Assembly: GCF_001421015.2 (NCBI RefSeq)
Contig: NZ_CP013023.1
Span: 496,001-560,000, forward strand
Direction of reading: 5' to 3'
Source: Paenibacillus bovis
Lineage (GTDB): Bacteria; Bacillota; Bacilli; Paenibacillales; Paenibacillaceae
DNA: 64,000 nt
Part shown: positions 1 through 9,344 of the stretch, in pieces
Layout of the letters: the number at the start of each line of letters is the position of its first letter
Position numbering within the stretch: position 1 is the stretch's first letter
Made by a program: the position numbers and the translations under genes
The notes under the pieces: generated by a model
What the model saw: only the letters and a program-made list of their open reading frames with translations
Database searches by the model: none
What the model was told of the DNA's origin: nothing

Positions 1-443
1 GCCAGACTATAGGGTACAAAAAACAGCGCAAGTCCTGCCCAGCTGCCAATCCAAAAGCCCACCGTCAAACCGGCAGCAGGCAGCAGACTGAGTAGCAGCA
101 GGCAGATCAGGAACAAGCCGTTGGTCAGTACCATCAGCACCAGCAGCGCCGCCCCTTTGAGTATATAAAGGGAAAATACGGACAAGGGTCTGACCAGCAG
201 ACCCTTCCACTGCTCCATATGCATCATCGTGCCGGCCATCAGCGCACAAAAAATGGGCAGCCACAGATTAAACCATACCAGCAGACCATTATCGATCATC
301 GCTTCGATCTGCAATCCACCCTGAGGCCTGCTGTACGCCTGCCAGGCACAGATCAGGGCAATCACTACCGGTGCACCGACGACCATCCATGGAATAAAGG
401 TATGGCGGTATTTCAGCAATTCGGATCTGATGCGGTTGACCAT
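1..443 (-). CDS. Third lantibiotic immunity ABC-2 permease, C-terminus cut by window edge
   Basis: The frame opens with ATG at 443, whose A is also the last base of the upstream gene's TGA, and stays open to base 1 (147 codons seen). The N-terminus reads MVNRIRSELLKYRHTFIPWM, close to the starts of the two preceding permeases, which also carry SE-x-x-KYR-R/H-T. Several hydrophobic segments follow (roughly residues 17-36, 55-75, 95-120 and 127-147), as in LanE/LanG (MutE/MutG) immunity permeases. These pair with a LanF ATPase to expel the cell's own lantibiotic from the membrane. A third permease is unusual, since LanFEG normally has two. The end of the protein lies outside the window, so its length is unknown. 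Confidence 0.85.
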   Translation of the reverse strand, partial: MVNRIRSELLKYRHTFIPWMVVGAPVVIALICAWQAYSRPQGGLQIEAMIDNGLLVWFNLWLPIFCALMAGTMMHMEQWKGLLVRPLSVFSLYILKGAALLVLMVLTNGLFLICLLLLSLLPAAGLTVGFWIGSWAGLALFFVPYSL

Positions 444-1207
444 CAGCCTGCCTCCCTTCGCTGAAACCAGAATGCAGCCAGAACAGCCAGCAGCAACAGA
501 CTGCAGGCAGCCGCTGGCAGTACCATCTGCAGCGTCTGAACGGCATCCTCGCCAGGCAGGGAATGCTCCATCGCAAAGTAGGCTGAGTAGGCTGCCCGCA
601 CAGCCCACGTCCACGGAAGAGCAATCCACATCCCGTTACCGATATGCGTCGTGCCGATAATTGCCGCAATCAGAATGCCAACACTACCAAAGCCTACTGC
701 TACAGGCCAATCGAACTTGACAGCCAGCCACAAGGAAGCAGCCAGAATCGGCAGTGAAGCGATCCATCCGATCAGAATCGCTCCGCACAAAGCCAGCGAA
801 TCGGTCAGGGAAAACGGAATATACAGCAGCCCCATGCAGATATGCAGCAGAATCAGCAGCCAGACCGTACTCAGTAGCGTCTGTATGATCAAAACGAGCA
901 GCTTGCTCATATACAGCCGCCAGGGGGCAATTGCATGGGAGCGCAGCGCCCGCCAACGCTCGGCTTGAATATCCAGATGGGCAGCCAGACCGGCGATCAG
1001 TCCCCAGATCAATACAATCAATGCACCATACCATATATCTCCTACAGTATCAAAAAGATTTAAATAAATCCATTTATTAGAACCATTTCGCAGCGGATAG
1101 CCATACATGAGGATAATACCCGCAATCGCACACGGGGTCAGCCAGAGAATCCATGGTATGGCTGTCCGCCGATACTTTACCCATTCCGATCGGATACCCT
1201 GCCACAC
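443..1207 (-). CDS. Lantibiotic immunity ABC-2 permease (LanE/LanG family)
   Basis: 254-residue integral membrane protein with about six hydrophobic segments and the family start WQGIRSEWVKYRRT. The longest open frame runs back to 1345, but that would overlap the previous permease by 137 bases. A GTG at 1207, one base after that gene's TAA and preceded by AAAGAGG, gives a length almost equal to its 253-residue sibling, so I take GTG. Established role of the family: membrane part of the LanFEG self-protection exporter. The gene sits in a tightly packed lanF-permease-permease-permease run and overlaps the next gene by one base, which suggests translational coupling. Whether it is LanE or LanG cannot be decided by eye. 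Confidence 0.88.
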   Translation of the reverse strand: MWQGIRSEWVKYRRTAIPWILWLTPCAIAGIILMYGYPLRNGSNKWIYLNLFDTVGDIWYGALIVLIWGLIAGLAAHLDIQAERWRALRSHAIAPWRLYMSKLLVLIIQTLLSTVWLLILLHICMGLLYIPFSLTDSLALCGAILIGWIASLPILAASLWLAVKFDWPVAVGFGSVGILIAAIIGTTHIGNGMWIALPWTWAVRAAYSAYFAMEHSLPGEDAVQTLQMVLPAAACSLLLLAVLAAFWFQRREAG

Positions 1208-1208
1208 G

Positions 1209-1970
1209 TTACCCAACCTCTTTTCGGCTGAAAATAAATGCGCCCAGCCCGGCAAAGATCGCACATTCTGCCAGACTGCCGAATACACTGCCCCAGACGA
1301 GTGTCGCCTGGTTCGTGAGGGTCTGCACATCCAGCGACATGCCATTGGTCTGGAATCCCAAAGTCATGCCCAGTGCCCGGATCGGCAGCATCCATGGATA
1401 ATAGTCCATTCCAGTCACGCCGCTGCTCAACATAATGGACAGAAACAGACCGATCAGACCGGCGATCACTGTCCAGCCAAATGACAGCAGATGGGCAAGC
1501 AGCAGCATAATCGCCAGCTGTCCCATTGCACACAGCCAGGACAGCCCCACTGCATACAACAGTGTACTCCACGGCAGCGTACCGTCCAGATTCCAACCGC
1601 AGAAGATAACCAGTCCGGCTGCCAGCAGCAGGCAGGCGACGAATACCTGCACAGACAGGACGACCAGCTTGGACAGGTACAGACCTGCTTTGCGAACCGG
1701 ATGGATCTGGAGTAGCTTGGGCGATCCCGATTTCCTTTCATAGGAGACGGACAAGGCCGTAATCAGAATAATGCCAAAAGGCAGACCGATCACCGACCAC
1801 CAGTTGTACACATTCATTAGCGCCCGCGACCAGTCGGTGAACCCAGGTGCAATAAAGTTAAAAGCCAGCTGCATAACAGCAAAAACCAGCGGCCCGGCAG
1901 CGATCAGCCAGAGGGTGAGCGTTCGGCGGTATTTGATAAATTCGGAGCCCAGATAAGAGGTCATATTCAT
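1209..1970 (-). CDS. Lantibiotic immunity ABC-2 permease (LanE/MutE-like)
   Basis: 253 residues starting MNMTSYLGSEFIKYRRTLTL, with six likely membrane helices (about residues 20-40, 52-72, 95-125, 140-175, 182-200 and 225-245). It belongs to the ABC-2 permease group found in lantibiotic self-immunity exporters and in bacitracin (BcrB-like) exporters. The start overlaps the end of the ATPase gene by four bases (ATGA type), so the two are probably translated together and assemble as one transporter. It is the first of three paralogous permeases. The immunity assignment rests on the lanBTC genes immediately upstream on the same strand; the alternative is a general peptide-antibiotic resistance exporter. 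Confidence 0.88.
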   Translation of the reverse strand: MNMTSYLGSEFIKYRRTLTLWLIAAGPLVFAVMQLAFNFIAPGFTDWSRALMNVYNWWSVIGLPFGIILITALSVSYERKSGSPKLLQIHPVRKAGLYLSKLVVLSVQVFVACLLLAAGLVIFCGWNLDGTLPWSTLLYAVGLSWLCAMGQLAIMLLLAHLLSFGWTVIAGLIGLFLSIMLSSGVTGMDYYPWMLPIRALGMTLGFQTNGMSLDVQTLTNQATLVWGSVFGSLAECAIFAGLGAFIFSRKEVG

Positions 1971-2710
1971 CGATACATCCCCTCCAGTGATCCGCTACGG
2001 CCTGCGGCATAGTGCATAAAGATTTCTTCCAGATCTTCCTGATTGCCATGCTGCTGCATCAGATCATCCAACGTACCCTGATACTGCATCTCACCCCGGC
2101 TGATAATGCCCACATCATGCACAATCTGGGATACTTCGCTCAGAATATGGCTGGACAGAATCACTGTAATTCCCTGTCCGGTAAAGGAATGAATCAGCTC
2201 TCTCATCTCCCGGATGCCCATCGGATCGAGTCCATTGGTCGGCTCATCGAGAATAAGCAGATCCGGCTGATTGAGCAGCGCGGAAGCGATGCCGAGACGC
2301 TGTTTCATCCCGAGTGAATACGCGGCAGCCTTTTTCTTGGGCAAGGTCTGGTGCAGACCGACAATCTCCAGCACCTCATCGATCCGACTCTCCGGCAGAC
2401 CAAGCAGACGCTGATGCACCTGCAGATTCTCCCTGCCGGTCAAATGCCCATACAAAGCAGGAGCTTCGATCAAAGCCCCTACCCGTGCCAGTGATTGTCT
2501 GCTCCATGGCTCGTCAAATAAACGGATACTGCCGGAAGACGGATGAAGCAATCCGACCAGCAGCTTCATCAATGTCGTCTTGCCGGCTCCGTTCGCGCCC
2601 AGAAGTCCATATACTCTTCCTTTGCTCACTTTGAGATTGACGTTGGAAAGTGCGGTTTGCTTGCCATAGGTTTTGGTCAAATTCTGCGTCTCTATAATCC
2701 ATTCCATCAT
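1967..2710 (-). CDS. lanF: Lantibiotic immunity ABC transporter ATPase (LanF/BcrA-like)
   Basis: 247-residue ABC ATPase. Walker A is GANGAGKTT near residue 40, the signature is YSLGMKQRLGIA near 130, and Walker B plus the D-loop is LLILDEPTNGLDP near 150, followed by the switch histidine in ILSSHILSE. The signature has SLGMKQR instead of LSGGQ, typical of the drug and lantibiotic export branch (BcrA, LanF). An AAGGAGG site precedes two adjacent ATG codons (2710 and 2707); either may be used. The gene starts 110 bases after lanC, far enough to carry its own promoter, and leads the immunity operon with three permeases. Function: energises removal of the lantibiotic from the producer membrane. 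Confidence 0.92.
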   Translation of the reverse strand: MMEWIIETQNLTKTYGKQTALSNVNLKVSKGRVYGLLGANGAGKTTLMKLLVGLLHPSSGSIRLFDEPWSRQSLARVGALIEAPALYGHLTGRENLQVHQRLLGLPESRIDEVLEIVGLHQTLPKKKAAAYSLGMKQRLGIASALLNQPDLLILDEPTNGLDPMGIREMRELIHSFTGQGITVILSSHILSEVSQIVHDVGIISRGEMQYQGTLDDLMQQHGNQEDLEEIFMHYAAGRSGSLEGMYR

Positions 2711-2820
2711 ATAGCCTCCTTGTTCTATTCATCGTTATCTTCATGATATAGAACAAATCTTAACCGGCATTGAAGCAAGTCTTACGAATTCCTTACATCG
2801 CTGTATGAATAGTCATAGGA
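2711..2820 (-). promoter_or_regulatory. lanC-lanF intergenic spacer, likely lanF promoter region
   Basis: 110 AT-rich bases separate lanC from lanF while all other genes of the cluster touch or nearly touch. No strong rho-independent hairpin is seen after lanC. The spacer is long enough for a separate immunity promoter, as in many lantibiotic clusters, but I cannot point to a convincing -35/-10 pair, so read-through from lanBTC is equally possible. Confidence 0.4.
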
Positions 2821-4173
2821 TCAGGCAATAACAAAGACATGATCCCATACCAGTTTGTCCATCGGCTGATCCAGGGACAGCAGTGTCAGGGCTACTCCGG
2901 CTGCTCCGTCCAGTATCCCCGCTTTGTGGATATACTCCTGCACTTCCAAGTCACCGAATACAAAGGGCAGCTCCGGATCGTAATGGCGGAGCAAAATAGA
3001 CAGCACTTCCTTGATATAGGTATGAAAGCGTTCCTCTCCGCTCTCTGCTGCCATGCGTGACGTAATATGCAGCAGACCGGCATATCCATGGCAAAAAGTA
3101 GGCCCGGACAGCTGCCACTGCGCTTCTCCTCTTTTGAAAATAGAGTCAAATCCGTATAATCCCTGCTGATAAAACTCTTCATTATCCAGCGCCTTGCCGG
3201 CCAAAAATAAGGCACGTGCTGTACCTGCTGCTCCATAGCACCATGCATCCCGTGCTCTTTCCGGAGCTGTCTGCCCTGTAGTTTGTTCCTCATAGGAGAT
3301 AAAGCTGGTCCAATAGATGCCGCTCTCATCGGTGCGGGCTGCATCGATTAGCCAACGGGCCATCACTTCGACAGCCTCCCGTTGCCCTTCGACTTCAATA
3401 TTGTGAATCAGTGCAATACTCAGCAGTGCCATTGGGCCGGGAATGCCATGAGCAAGACCACAGTTGAAATTGCCATTGGGAAACCTCTTTTTGTCTTCAT
3501 CTGTAAATTGATGCTTTTCAGGCACATACCAACCGGGTACATCGCGGCCATTGATCGTAATCGGCTGGGCCAGCTCTACCATATAACTCAGGATGCTGCA
3601 CAGGGTGGTCTTTGCCTTGGCCTCATCGGCAATCTCCAGCAGATAGCGGCCTGTACCGGTGAGACCCATAATAACATCGTAGAATACGGGTGATACGCCT
3701 CCCTGATTATTGTAGAAAAAATACTCATCCCGTCTGAGCTTATCCTCCACTTCTGCAATAATCAGCTCATTCAGCTTATCGAGAAATCCCTGATAGCGGG
3801 TTCCACCGTGTGATACCGCTTTAATGGCTACCGCCACTCCCGCCAATCCGCTAAACATGGACGCATTGGGATAACCTTCATTGCGCAGTCCTTCCTGCAG
3901 GGCAAGCAGATGATCATGGGCAATCATATCCCAATTATCTTCAGGGAACTGTCGGTCCAGTTCTCCAAACAATAAAATAATGCCAGGATAACCTGCCGAC
4001 AGCAGTGTATCCTGCCATGGATGATCTCCAAAAACAGAAATATTACCAGGCGCCATCACCTGCTCTTTGACTTGCAGAGGATTCTTTAGACGCTCGGCCA
4101 CCTCCATCGCGATGATTTTGGCTTTTGCTGACAGCTCTGTATGTTGCGCGCTTTCCCGGACAATTTCACTCAT
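2821..4173 (-). CDS. lanC: Lantibiotic cyclase LanC
   Basis: 450 residues, the normal LanC size (about 400-450). LanC is a zinc enzyme that adds cysteine thiols to dehydroalanine or dehydrobutyrine to form lanthionine rings. The family landmarks are in order: NCGLAHGIPGPMALL near residue 240 (the loop with the active-site His), AWCYGAAGTARALF near 312 (first zinc Cys) and TFCHGYAGLLHI near 362 (second zinc Cys and zinc His). An AAAGGAGA site precedes ATG at 4173, 14 bases after lanT. All residues needed for zinc binding appear present. It acts with LanB on the precursor encoded at 9345-9494. Confidence 0.95.
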   Translation of the reverse strand: MSEIVRESAQHTELSAKAKIIAMEVAERLKNPLQVKEQVMAPGNISVFGDHPWQDTLLSAGYPGIILLFGELDRQFPEDNWDMIAHDHLLALQEGLRNEGYPNASMFSGLAGVAVAIKAVSHGGTRYQGFLDKLNELIIAEVEDKLRRDEYFFYNNQGGVSPVFYDVIMGLTGTGRYLLEIADEAKAKTTLCSILSYMVELAQPITINGRDVPGWYVPEKHQFTDEDKKRFPNGNFNCGLAHGIPGPMALLSIALIHNIEVEGQREAVEVMARWLIDAARTDESGIYWTSFISYEEQTTGQTAPERARDAWCYGAAGTARALFLAGKALDNEEFYQQGLYGFDSIFKRGEAQWQLSGPTFCHGYAGLLHITSRMAAESGEERFHTYIKEVLSILLRHYDPELPFVFGDLEVQEYIHKAGILDGAAGVALTLLSLDQPMDKLVWDHVFVIA

Positions 4174-4187
4174 ATGTGCAGTCTCCT

Positions 4188-6050
4188 TTATCCCATATTG
4201 GTATGCAGAACTTCTTCTTCCTGTTCCTTGCTGGCATACGATTCTGCCTGTATACGGTACATGCGTGCATAATTTCCATTCAGAGCCATCAGCTCTCTAT
4301 GGGTCCCCATCTCGATAATTTCGCCCTGATCCATCACCCAGATCTGATCCGCAAAATTAACCGAAGACAGCCGGTGTGAGATAAAAATACCAATTCGATC
4401 TTCAATTAAACGACCCATCCGCTCGAATACATCCCGCTCGGCTTCCGGATCAAGAAACGAACTGGGCTCATCCAGAATATAGACATCTGCTTCCCGCATA
4501 AAAGCTCTCGCAATCGCAATCCGCTGCCATTGTCCGCCGGATAATTGGTGACCTTCTTCAAACCACAATCCCAGCTGGGTATCGAGTCCTCTCGGGAAAC
4601 TTTGTACTAACGGCTGAATGCCTGCATATTGGGCAGAGGTCAGAATTTTCTCTTCATTTTCGATTTCCTGAATATTTCCATAGCCTATATTTTGCCGGAC
4701 CGACATTTCATATTGCACAAAATCCTGAAATACTACACCAATCCGGCGCTGATAGTCCTCGATATTCCAGTGGTTGATATCCTGTCCGTTCACCAGAATC
4801 CGACCGGCTGACTGCTGATAGAGCTTCATAAGCAGCTTGATCAGCGTCGATTTACCTGATCCGTTATGCCCGACGATAGCTATTTTCTGACCGGTTCGAA
4901 TCGTAAAATTCAGGTTGTGGAGTGCATAGTGGTCCGAGTTCGAATACTGAAAGGAAACATCCCTGAATTCTATGTCCTTGATAGCATGCAGCTTTTCGCC
5001 TTCTGTAATGGAAAAAGCCCTCTTTTCCTCATAATCCAGAAAGGTAAACAGCTGTTCCAGATAAAGATTGTTCTGGCACAAAGCAAGAAGCTCCTGTACA
5101 ACCGCTTCCGAACGACTTTGGATCTGGGTAATGGACTGCAAAATAGCAACTACGTTGCCTACGGGAAGCGCTCCGCGCAGTGCAGACAGCATTGCCAGCA
5201 CAATAACCGTGAATGAAGCGATAATCTCGATCAGCTCATACAGGGAAGCATATTTTACACGATTGGCCGCCAGCTTTTTGTCCTGTTTGAAAAATCCATC
5301 GGTAATCGCTTTGTACTTTTGGGTGAAATGTGCTCCCAGATTGTAAAGTTTCACTTCTTTGAACGTATTATCCCTGGAAATCAAATAACTCAAATACCAG
5401 GCAGATCTCGATTTGGAAGCTCGGCTCCACAGATTTACAAACTCCTGCTGTCCTATTTTCAAAAAGGTAAAAAACGATATGGCTGGCACAATGATCAGAA
5501 TAACCGCGGCCCACCAGCTCCAGCTCACAATAATAACAGAGATCGAGATCAGGGAAATCACATTGCTGAGAATCGAGAAAATCTGCTTGGCAATCTGGAA
5601 CGGACGAAATCCCGACTCGTTCTGCACACGTTTCAGTTGATCTTGCATCTCTGCATTTTCAAAATCTTCAAGAGAAAGAGTCGTTGATTTCTCAATAACC
5701 GCTACATTGATATGATTGGACAACTTGGTCTGATACAGCGTCTCAAAATAATTCTGGGATGTAGATGTCAGTCCATATACCACCGCAATAGCCAGGAAAA
5801 ACAGCAGTGCACTCACCATCTCGGAATGCCCTGCTGAAATGGAATTGATCATCTGCTGGGTGGCCTGAATGGACAAAGCTGGCAGAAAACCCTGAAGCAG
5901 ATTGATAACCGACATGATTAGCAGATATCCCGGTGAAATGGTCCATAACATCTGAAATACTCTGGGCCAGTAGCGAAAGGATCTTATAATATTGGAAATG
6001 CCCGGCTCTTGCCCGGTTCCAACTCCTGTTCCATCAGACACCTGTCTCAC
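4188..6050 (-). CDS. lanT: Lantibiotic exporter LanT (ABC transporter, no peptidase domain)
   Basis: 620 residues. The N-terminal half (about 30-330) has six membrane helices; the C-terminal half is an ATPase with Walker A GHNGSGKSTLIK near 408, signature LSGGQWQRIAIARAF near 515 and Walker B VYILDEPSSFLDP. There is no N-terminal C39 cysteine peptidase domain, so this is the NisT/SpaT class I type that exports the modified precursor with its leader still attached; leader removal must be done by another protease. The frame opens with GTG directly after the TAG of lanB; a second GTG at 6041 fits the spacing to AGGTGAGA better. Translation is probably coupled to lanB. Confidence 0.94.
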   Translation of the reverse strand: MRQVSDGTGVGTGQEPGISNIIRSFRYWPRVFQMLWTISPGYLLIMSVINLLQGFLPALSIQATQQMINSISAGHSEMVSALLFFLAIAVVYGLTSTSQNYFETLYQTKLSNHINVAVIEKSTTLSLEDFENAEMQDQLKRVQNESGFRPFQIAKQIFSILSNVISLISISVIIVSWSWWAAVILIIVPAISFFTFLKIGQQEFVNLWSRASKSRSAWYLSYLISRDNTFKEVKLYNLGAHFTQKYKAITDGFFKQDKKLAANRVKYASLYELIEIIASFTVIVLAMLSALRGALPVGNVVAILQSITQIQSRSEAVVQELLALCQNNLYLEQLFTFLDYEEKRAFSITEGEKLHAIKDIEFRDVSFQYSNSDHYALHNLNFTIRTGQKIAIVGHNGSGKSTLIKLLMKLYQQSAGRILVNGQDINHWNIEDYQRRIGVVFQDFVQYEMSVRQNIGYGNIQEIENEEKILTSAQYAGIQPLVQSFPRGLDTQLGLWFEEGHQLSGGQWQRIAIARAFMREADVYILDEPSSFLDPEAERDVFERMGRLIEDRIGIFISHRLSSVNFADQIWVMDQGEIIEMGTHRELMALNGNYARMYRIQAESYASKEQEEEVLHTNMG

Positions 6051-9000
6051 CTACCTCTTGATATGCTTGAAATACTGGATGACATTATCGATCGTATGTC
6101 TGGCAAATGCGAGACATTTCTCTTCCATCTCCCGGTCGACGCCAAATACACGGTTAAAATGCATATGCAGCAGACTGGAGATGATATTATAGCTGTTGTT
6201 GTACAGCAAGTTTTTGCGGCTTGCTTCATGAATCCATCGGCTGAAGCAATCGGCCGACATATGCCTTTCTACAAAGGCCTGCTTTATCCATTCTCCTCCG
6301 TCCATCCCTGTCAGTACTTCTTCATAGGAACTTCCGGTATAGAGCGCCATGAGTGGTGTACGCCATTCACGGAATTCTTTTTGATACAGCTTTTTGTCCA
6401 CGGTAAAACTCAGCAGCTCCAGCATCTGCTCATGCGATAACTGCATTTGACCCAACAAATTCAGTGCACTGATCGCTCCCAGCACATAAGGCGGCAGATT
6501 GGTCTTGCCATAGCGCAAAAGATAGACAAGCTGGCTTGCCGTCCGGCTGTCTTCCGAGAACAGCTTCTCTGCTTCATCGATAAGCTGCGGACCTCCGTAC
6601 CGTTCCACTTCCCGTTCATACGTATCAATAACGACTCTGCGGATCAGTCCCTGCTGCAGACATTGCTGTGCCCACTCATTGACACGCGGCAGCAGATTCG
6701 TCAAAAGGCTCTCCGGTTGTCCACTGAAACGAAGCCGGATATGAGAGTCCGGGTCATTGTAGCGTATGAAATACCATTGCTCGCAGTACCCCTGCTCGAT
6801 CATCTGCTGGCAAAAGTCATACATTGCATTGGTAATAAACTCATCCTGGCGGTTATCTCCGCCATACAGTTTAAAGTACAGCCAATCACTGCCCGGCAGT
6901 CTGATTTTGTTTTCGGAAGATACGGTTCTCGATAAGGTTGGGATACTTGGTTTGGCAAACTGGAGTCGATTTTTCTCCAGTTGAAATACGAACTCGGTCT
7001 GATAATGCCCTTTCTCATCCTGCACCCAGCGATCACTTGTGTCTCCGATACGCTCAATCAGATGTACCATCTTTTTCGTCTGCAGCTCCTTATGAAGCTC
7101 TTTAAGAAATTCTTTATTCGTCAAATCCATCAGGATGCGGTTATCGGTATCCATCAAATAGACAAAGCGCGGTACACGCCACTGAGCTCTCCACTGTTCC
7201 ATCCATCTATACCACTGCTCCATATCCTGCAGCACTCCAGCATCCTGGAAATTGGATTGGAACAGGGCCCATCTGGCCGGAGCAAGAATGGTGCGCCGAT
7301 AGCGAACTCTTGGCAAATACGGCAGGTTCTCCATAGATCCCCACTCAAACGGCTGCCAGGTACGCACAGATTCAAAGGAAAGTTCACGCATAAAACGGTA
7401 AATATGGGGGGAAGCCTGGAAATTGTACATATGTCCAGCTGTTACAATAATCTGTTTTCCCAGTGATCTGGATTTCAGTACCAATCGGTCATGAGTCGCA
7501 CAGACCAGCACATCGTCCAGACCGATCGCTTCTTTTCCCGGTGACGTGTTGATCCCGATTCCAATCTCGTAGTCTCTCAGATTGGGAGCCACGATCACAT
7601 TCGCTGCTCTTCCAAAACCAGGAATATATGTAGCTTCAGCAAAAAGCACATCCGGGTTAGCGATCTGCTCTTTCTGACGAATTGCTTTAAACTGATGTGC
7701 CGGCTGTTCTCCCAGCATATCCATAAATCGGCCAAACGTAGCCCCTGCTTCAAAAGAGCCAGGATTGGGACCCAATACGATGTTGAACTTGCCCTCGTCC
7801 AGTTCTTGCGACGAAGCCGCCAGCACTTCCGCATATATTTCAATAGAGCTTGCGGCTTCGTCGACTTCTTCCCTGTCTCCCCACGCCTGCTCTACCATAT
7901 CGTCGGTAATCAGAATTTCATGTTCTTCGTTTAATAAAGCATTTTCCATTAGCATCATCAGTTTGCGGTCGAATTCGACTCTGCTGGCTGTTCCTCCACT
8001 GATGTCGTTTGACTGATTCCCTTTTTTTAGATAGGCTTCCGGTACACCAAGCCCGGTCTCTTCGTTGAGCAGTTCCAGAATAGGAACGTCGCATGATATG
8101 CCATACTTTTCGATAAAATTATTGTGATATTCTTTCAGATGCGGAAATCCTCTTTTACTTTTGGCGATTTTCCATAATACTTCAGCTACTTCAGCAATAT
8201 CCTCTCCTACCTGATGATTCAAATGGATCGTCTTGGACAGTAATGCCAGATCGACCTGAGCCATTGACTGCATTTCACCATAATTTTTCATATATTGCTG
8301 TAACTCCAGATAAGAAGACAGTCCCTGTCCCAGTTCATACTGATCATAATCGTGCATCGACTGCTTGGCTCGGGTCAGCAATTCAACTTCCGCTTCAGCA
8401 CCTTGAATCCGTCCCAGCCGGCTCAAAATGTAATCCAGTGGAGAAGATAAGGTCAAAGGTGGCCGCAGCTCGCTAATCAGGAATTCTTTGGTAAACAGCT
8501 CCCACAGAAAATGAAAAATCACTTCCGCGTTAACTCCTTCGGTATCTTCGTACTCCTTGAGCATCTGCTGCATAATCATGCCGAATGCAACCGGCTGTTC
8601 ACTCAGTTCCAGTGCACGGACTGCTGGCGGAGTGGCCCGCACTGTTACTTTGCCAGGTTTGGTATCCGTTCCGGTGACTTTGTTGAACATCTGGCCCATC
8701 AGCGATGGATACAGCAGTTCAATGCGTCCGCCTGTATTTTGTACAGCTTGGTTTTTTTGTACCTGCAGTTGCATAACGATTTCCGGACGCTGCTCCAGCT
8801 GGTATACGATAAATAACAGCCATTCCATATCCGGGCGTGTACGTTTCATCAGATACTTGGTGTTCAGGTTCACCTCTGTCTGTTCGGCCAGGTTCCCTGA
8901 TGCAACCGATGCAAACAGGCCGAATGGTGTAGGACGGGTAGACATCCTGGACAGATACTTTAGCAGACTCGCAGCGATCTGTTTCTGCTTTTTGGGATTC

Positions 9001-9236
9001 TTCTCTTCTTTAAAATTAGGCATGGCTTCATGCAGGTTCTCACTCGCTACGGCAATCGCTTCCTGGACCAGCGGATCCTGAATGGCAATATCCAGCGAAT
9101 CCTGAAGATCTGCCGCGCATAACTGTTCAAAATACTCCAACGGCAGTAGGGGAGTTCTCATCATAAACAGGGATAATGGAGAATAAATCTTCTCTTTTTT
9201 TGACTTCTTCTCAGGCACCATGGTTTTTATCTGCAA
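6051..9236 (-). CDS. lanB: Lantibiotic dehydratase LanB
   Basis: About 1,061 residues, the usual size for full-length LanB. It dehydrates Ser and Thr of the core peptide by glutamyl-tRNA-dependent glutamylation followed by elimination. The N-terminus KEKIYSPLSLFMMRTPLLPL matches the family opening, RPTPFGLFASV near residue 105 is the typical LanB motif, and the last third (from about 770, WLYFKLYGG) is the small elimination domain, with FIRYNDPDSHIRLRF characteristic of it. Start choice: the open frame reaches an ATG at 9272 without a ribosome site. TTG at 9236 lies 7 bases after GGTGGAG, so I prefer it; ATG at 9221 is a third option. The gene lies just downstream of the precursor gene and its attenuator hairpin. 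Confidence 0.95.
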   Translation of the reverse strand: MQIKTMVPEKKSKKEKIYSPLSLFMMRTPLLPLEYFEQLCAADLQDSLDIAIQDPLVQEAIAVASENLHEAMPNFKEEKNPKKQKQIAASLLKYLSRMSTRPTPFGLFASVASGNLAEQTEVNLNTKYLMKRTRPDMEWLLFIVYQLEQRPEIVMQLQVQKNQAVQNTGGRIELLYPSLMGQMFNKVTGTDTKPGKVTVRATPPAVRALELSEQPVAFGMIMQQMLKEYEDTEGVNAEVIFHFLWELFTKEFLISELRPPLTLSSPLDYILSRLGRIQGAEAEVELLTRAKQSMHDYDQYELGQGLSSYLELQQYMKNYGEMQSMAQVDLALLSKTIHLNHQVGEDIAEVAEVLWKIAKSKRGFPHLKEYHNNFIEKYGISCDVPILELLNEETGLGVPEAYLKKGNQSNDISGGTASRVEFDRKLMMLMENALLNEEHEILITDDMVEQAWGDREEVDEAASSIEIYAEVLAASSQELDEGKFNIVLGPNPGSFEAGATFGRFMDMLGEQPAHQFKAIRQKEQIANPDVLFAEATYIPGFGRAANVIVAPNLRDYEIGIGINTSPGKEAIGLDDVLVCATHDRLVLKSRSLGKQIIVTAGHMYNFQASPHIYRFMRELSFESVRTWQPFEWGSMENLPYLPRVRYRRTILAPARWALFQSNFQDAGVLQDMEQWYRWMEQWRAQWRVPRFVYLMDTDNRILMDLTNKEFLKELHKELQTKKMVHLIERIGDTSDRWVQDEKGHYQTEFVFQLEKNRLQFAKPSIPTLSRTVSSENKIRLPGSDWLYFKLYGGDNRQDEFITNAMYDFCQQMIEQGYCEQWYFIRYNDPDSHIRLRFSGQPESLLTNLLPRVNEWAQQCLQQGLIRRVVIDTYEREVERYGGPQLIDEAEKLFSEDSRTASQLVYLLRYGKTNLPPYVLGAISALNLLGQMQLSHEQMLELLSFTVDKKLYQKEFREWRTPLMALYTGSSYEEVLTGMDGGEWIKQAFVERHMSADCFSRWIHEASRKNLLYNNSYNIISSLLHMHFNRVFGVDREMEEKCLAFARHTIDNVIQYFKHIKR

Positions 9237-9280
9237 GCCATTTCTCCACCTTTCATCAATTGAATCCTCCATGCAAAATA

Positions 9281-9327
9281 TAAAAAGGAGAGGAGAGAAG
9301 AATATGAATATTCTCTCTCCTCTCCTT
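9281..9327 (-). terminator. Hairpin between precursor gene and lanB, probable attenuating terminator
   Basis: An 18-bp stem with a single bulge: arms 9287-9298 and 9314-9325 pair perfectly, then 9300-9305 pairs with 9308-9313 around a 2-base loop. On the minus strand the stem is followed by CCTTTTTATATTTT. Such partial terminators after the structural gene are common in lantibiotic operons and keep precursor mRNA in excess over the modification genes. Confidence 0.85.
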
Positions 9328-9344
9328 GCACCGCAGGCTACATA

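Noticed and set aside
7..264. An 85-codon minus-strand frame at the left edge
   Set aside because: A different frame of the same strand continues from ATG 443 to base 1 with permease-like sequence, overlapping gene order and the family N-terminus, so that frame is the real gene.
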